This document shows positions 62,062 to 64,000 of a stretch of DNA of 64,000 bases, piece after piece. The DNA is from DATCLS01 sp036563805 (GTDB lineage Bacteria; Actinomycetota; Acidimicrobiia; Acidimicrobiales; VFJN01): positions 88,315 through 152,314 of the forward strand of contig DATCLS010000058.1 in NCBI GenBank assembly GCA_036563805.1, in the 5' to 3' direction. Positions within the stretch are counted from its first letter, which is position 1, and each line of letters starts with the position of its first letter. The position numbers and the translations under genes are program-made. The notes beneath the pieces were generated by a model. That model made no database searches, was not told the origin of the DNA, and saw nothing but the letters and a program-made list of their open reading frames with translations.

Positions 62062-62721
62062 TCAGTCGACCCGCGCCAGCACCGACAGCACGGGCCGGCG
62101 GCCGCCCCGCGTCCCGTGGCGGCCGACCGTCGCCGCGCCCAGCCCGGCGGCCTCGGCCCGCTCGGCGAACGTCTCCGCCTGCTCGGGCGTCCAGCCGTGG
62201 CTGGCGTGGCCGGTCGCCCCCGGCCTGACCTGGCGCTCGAGCACGAGGAAGCGTCCGCCCGGCCGCAGCACCCGGCGCACCTCGGCCAGGCCCCGGTCGA
62301 CGTCGTCCCAGTGGTGGACGGTGGCGAGCGACCAGGCCACGGTGGCCGAGTCGTCGGGGAGGGGCAGGGCCTCGGCCGCGCCCTCCACGTAGCGGACCCC
62401 GGAGCGGCGGCGGAGGCGGGCGACGCGCAGCATGACCGCCGCCGGGTCGACGCCGACCACCGACGCCGCGCCGCGGGCGGCCGCCCGCCGCGCCGCCACG
62501 CCCGGCCCGCACCCGATGTCGACGACGTCGTCGCCGGGGCCGAGGCCGGTCAGCTCGGCGGCCAGGTCGGCGTCCTCGCCCCGCCCGACGGTGAACGTCA
62601 GGGCGGCGAGCAGCCCGCCGATCCCGGCGAAGTGCGGGAAGTGGGCGTGGTGGTTGGGCGGCGGGCCGGCCTCCGGGGCCATCCCGGACGTGTCGTGTGC
62701 ACCAGGAGAAGAAGTCGCCAT
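62062..62721 (-). CDS. class I SAM-dependent methyltransferase (MerR-linked)
   Basis: Methyltransferase of 219 aa from ATG 62721. VVDIGCGPGVAARRAAARGA is motif I, SVVGVDPAAVMLRVARLRRR motif II region, EALPLPDDSATVAWSLATVH the motif IV region, and VLRPGGRFLVLERQVRPGAT follows. Small molecules of unknown kind are the likely acceptor. It is divergent from a MerR regulator, sharing the 30-bp operator, and its start lies 7 nt beyond the proposed -10. Upstream in-frame residues lie inside the operator and are rejected. Confidence 0.87.
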   Translation of the reverse strand: MATSSPGAHDTSGMAPEAGPPPNHHAHFPHFAGIGGLLAALTFTVGRGEDADLAAELTGLGPGDDVVDIGCGPGVAARRAAARGAASVVGVDPAAVMLRVARLRRRSGVRYVEGAAEALPLPDDSATVAWSLATVHHWDDVDRGLAEVRRVLRPGGRFLVLERQVRPGATGHASHGWTPEQAETFAERAEAAGLGAATVGRHGTRGGRRPVLSVLARVD

Positions 62722-62730
62722 GACGCGGAC

Positions 62731-62760
62731 CTTGACAGTTGAACCAAGGTTCAAGTCAAG
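62731..62760. promoter_or_regulatory. symmetrical MerR-type operator with two divergent promoters
   Basis: Outer arms CTTGAC/GTCAAG (62731-62736, 62755-62760) and inner arms TTGAACC/GGTTCAA (62739-62745, 62748-62754). On each strand TTGACA or TTGACT, a 19-bp spacer (typical of MerR promoters) and CAAGGT can be read, ending 6 or 7 nt before the start codon of either gene. Confidence 0.7.
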
Positions 62761-62768
62761 GTGGTCGC

Positions 62769-63284
62769 GTGGACGCTGCCGACGACCGCGACGAGCCCCT
62801 CCTGACCATCGGCGAGGTGGCGCGCCGGGCCGGCGTACCGACCTCGACCGTCCGGTTCTACGAGCGCCGGGGGCTGCTGGAGCCCGACGCCCGCCGGTCC
62901 GGCCAGCGGCGCTACCGGATGGCCACGCTGCGCCGGCTGGTGTTCATCGGCATGCTCCAGGACGCCGGACTGTCGCTGGACGACATCGCCGGCATCCTCG
63001 GCGCCGCCGACGCCGCCGAGTGGAAGGCGATCGGCCGCCGGCGCCTGGCCGCGCTCGACGCCGAGATCGCCCGCCTGCAGGAGGCCCGCGAGTACCTGGC
63101 CGGCGCGCTGCACTGCCGCTACGACCATCCGGCCACCGAGTGCCAGATCATGGGCATGGAGATCGACCGGCGCCTCGCCCGCACCGCCGACCCGCCGCCC
63201 GACGACCGCCCACCGCCCGGCCCCGCCGGCCGACGACCGCCAGCCGGCCGACACCGGGGCGACCGCCACCTGACCGCCACCTGA
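62769..63284 (+). CDS. MerR-family transcription regulator
   Basis: Regulator of 171 aa. The winged helix-turn-helix LLTIGEVARRAGVPTSTVRF with YERRGLLEPDARRSGQRRYR is standard MerR; a dimerisation helix follows. The C-terminal effector part has ALHCRYDHPATECQIM, a Cys-x12-Cys pair that could bind metal or sense redox, then a disordered Pro/Arg tail. GTG 62769 is used; the TTG at 62739 in the same frame lies inside the operator. It probably activates the divergent methyltransferase gene and itself. Confidence 0.88.
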   Translation: MDAADDRDEPLLTIGEVARRAGVPTSTVRFYERRGLLEPDARRSGQRRYRMATLRRLVFIGMLQDAGLSLDDIAGILGAADAAEWKAIGRRRLAALDAEIARLQEAREYLAGALHCRYDHPATECQIMGMEIDRRLARTADPPPDDRPPPGPAGRRPPAGRHRGDRHLTAT

Positions 63285-63324
63285 CGCCGGGCCGGCAGCC
63301 GGCACGCCGGCCGCGCCGTCGTCG

Positions 63325-63758
63325 TCACACCGGCAGGGCGACCTCCCGGAGCGGGTCGCCGCCGTCGACGAGCAGGCGCCCGCCCGGCCGGAGCGCGGCG
63401 GCCACCCGGGCGAGGGCGAGCGCCCCGGCGCGGGGATGGCGCCCGTCGAACGCCCCGACCCGCACGGCGAAGGCCAGGTCGTGCGACTCCTCGCCGGGCG
63501 CCAGCTCGAGCTCCTCGACCGCCACCTGGCGCGGGGTCAGGCGCCCGGCGGCGATCAGATCGGCGGCCGACCGGGTGAGCTGGGCGATCGCCCGGGGCGA
63601 GCGGTCCACCGCCAGCACGTGACCGTCCGGCCCCACCCGCTCGGCGACGGCGCCCGCCGCCGCCCCCGGCCCGCAGCCGATCTCGATGACCCCAGGCCGG
63701 GACGCAACGGCAGGGCGTCGACGACGGCCGCCAGGCGGGCGGAGAGGGCGGCGCTCAT
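63325..63758 (-). pseudogene. class I SAM-dependent methyltransferase with a one-base frameshift
   Basis: Small methyltransferase. The start MSAALSARLAAVVDALPLRPG (first residues at ATG 63758) lies in one frame; motif I, VIEIGCGPGAAAGAVAERVG, and all that follows to the stop at 63325 lie in another. One base seems missing near 63690-63700 in a G run. With the shift repaired the product would be about 144 aa. Either a pseudogene or a sequencing error. A neighbour of the MerR-methyltransferase pair, possibly an old duplicate. Confidence 0.65.
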
Positions 63759-63868
63759 GCCCGTCACCCTCCGTCTCGAAGACAGGCCGCGACGTGCGGA
63801 TGCGTTCAACAAACGGCTCGCGGCGTGACACGACCGCTACGTTGCGCGAGCATCGCTCAATCCCAGAA

Positions 63869-63882
63869 ACAAACGTGTTACA
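63869..63882. promoter_or_regulatory. near-consensus KstR-like operator at the right edge
   Basis: ACAAACGTGTTACA fits AACnnGTTnnA with one mismatch at the first position. Its reverse complement shares TGTAACACGTT with the fadE operator at 27531. It lies 63 nt before ATG 63946. Confidence 0.5.
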
Positions 63883-63945
63883 CAGTTGACCGGCACAAGC
63901 CCCACGACGCGACAGGGTTGCGGGGCATGACATAGTTGGGGACCT

Positions 63946-64000
63946 ATGGCCACAACCACTTCGTCGCCGACCTCCGAGGGCGGCACGCCGGACTTCACGA
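63946..64000 (+). CDS. 5' end of a gene cut by the window edge
   Basis: Only the first 18 residues are visible (MATTTSSPTSEGGTPDFT). A Ser/Thr-rich N-terminus gives no family. The KstR-like site upstream suggests a lipid-metabolism gene. No clear ribosome site within 12 nt of the ATG. Confidence 0.4.
   Translation, partial: MATTTSSPTSEGGTPDFT

Noticed and set aside
62739..62768. TTG start for the MerR gene
   Set aside because: Lies inside the operator; the family's N-terminus fits GTG 62769.

Overview
The window is about 70% GC with densely packed genes on both strands. It reads as the chromosome of a high-GC actinobacterium, most likely an Acidimicrobiia (Iamia/Ilumatobacter-like) lineage; the class is an inference. 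Evidence: a complete Pup-proteasome locus with PafBC, a DUF4193 protein, a KstR-type lipid regulator with its operators, a 6C-type small RNA, and many genes whose -10 box (TANNNT) lies only 6-10 nt before the start codon, the signature of leaderless mRNAs. I saw no tRNA, rRNA, IS element, phage or CRISPR array.

Layout. 0.1-7.5 kb: arc/mpa, a small membrane protein, dop, pup, prcB, prcA, pafA, i.e. tagging, untagging, unfolding and degradation of pupylated proteins. 7.5-17.2 kb: DUF3866 protein, pafB and pafC, signal peptidase I, a GDPD, TatA/B-TatC and a Ski2-like helicase. 17.2-25.3 kb: an orphan YegS-type C-terminal domain, MDR oxidoreductase, M20 peptidase, a tandem ThyX-like protein, DUF4193 protein, GNAT, Nudix, enoyl-CoA hydratase and a small zinc-ribbon protein. 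25.5-27.4 kb: a 632-aa Arg-rich protein with a low-complexity tail.

27.6-35.5 kb: two acyl-CoA dehydrogenases followed by a Liv-type ABC importer (lipoprotein, fused LivH-LivM permease, two ATPases) and a small membrane protein. 35.7-38.3 kb: a large AAA/LuxR regulator closed by a clear terminator. 38.6-48.5 kb: a lipid/steroid-type catabolic region: FadD-like ligase, WS/DGAT acyltransferase (frameshifted), ABC1 kinase, a KstR-like TetR repressor, alcohol dehydrogenase, two DUF35 OB-fold proteins and two Ltp-type thiolases. Four sites fitting TnnAACnnGTTnnA lie in front of the fadE, fadD, kstR and DUF35 genes, and a fifth near-match lies in front of the gene cut by the right edge, so these genes probably form one KstR regulon.

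48.5-48.6 kb: a minus-strand 6C-type sRNA with its own promoter and terminator. 48.8-52.9 kb: QueA-like protein with an SDR, then a NarL-type response regulator and GAF histidine kinase. 53.1-59.1 kb: a five-gene minus-strand operon (NitT/TauT-type importer, IclR regulator, ADP-forming acyl-CoA ligase). 59.4-64 kb: a 691-aa protein of unknown function, a hotdog thioesterase, a methyltransferase/MerR pair driven from one symmetrical operator, a frameshifted methyltransferase, and the first 18 codons of a further gene.
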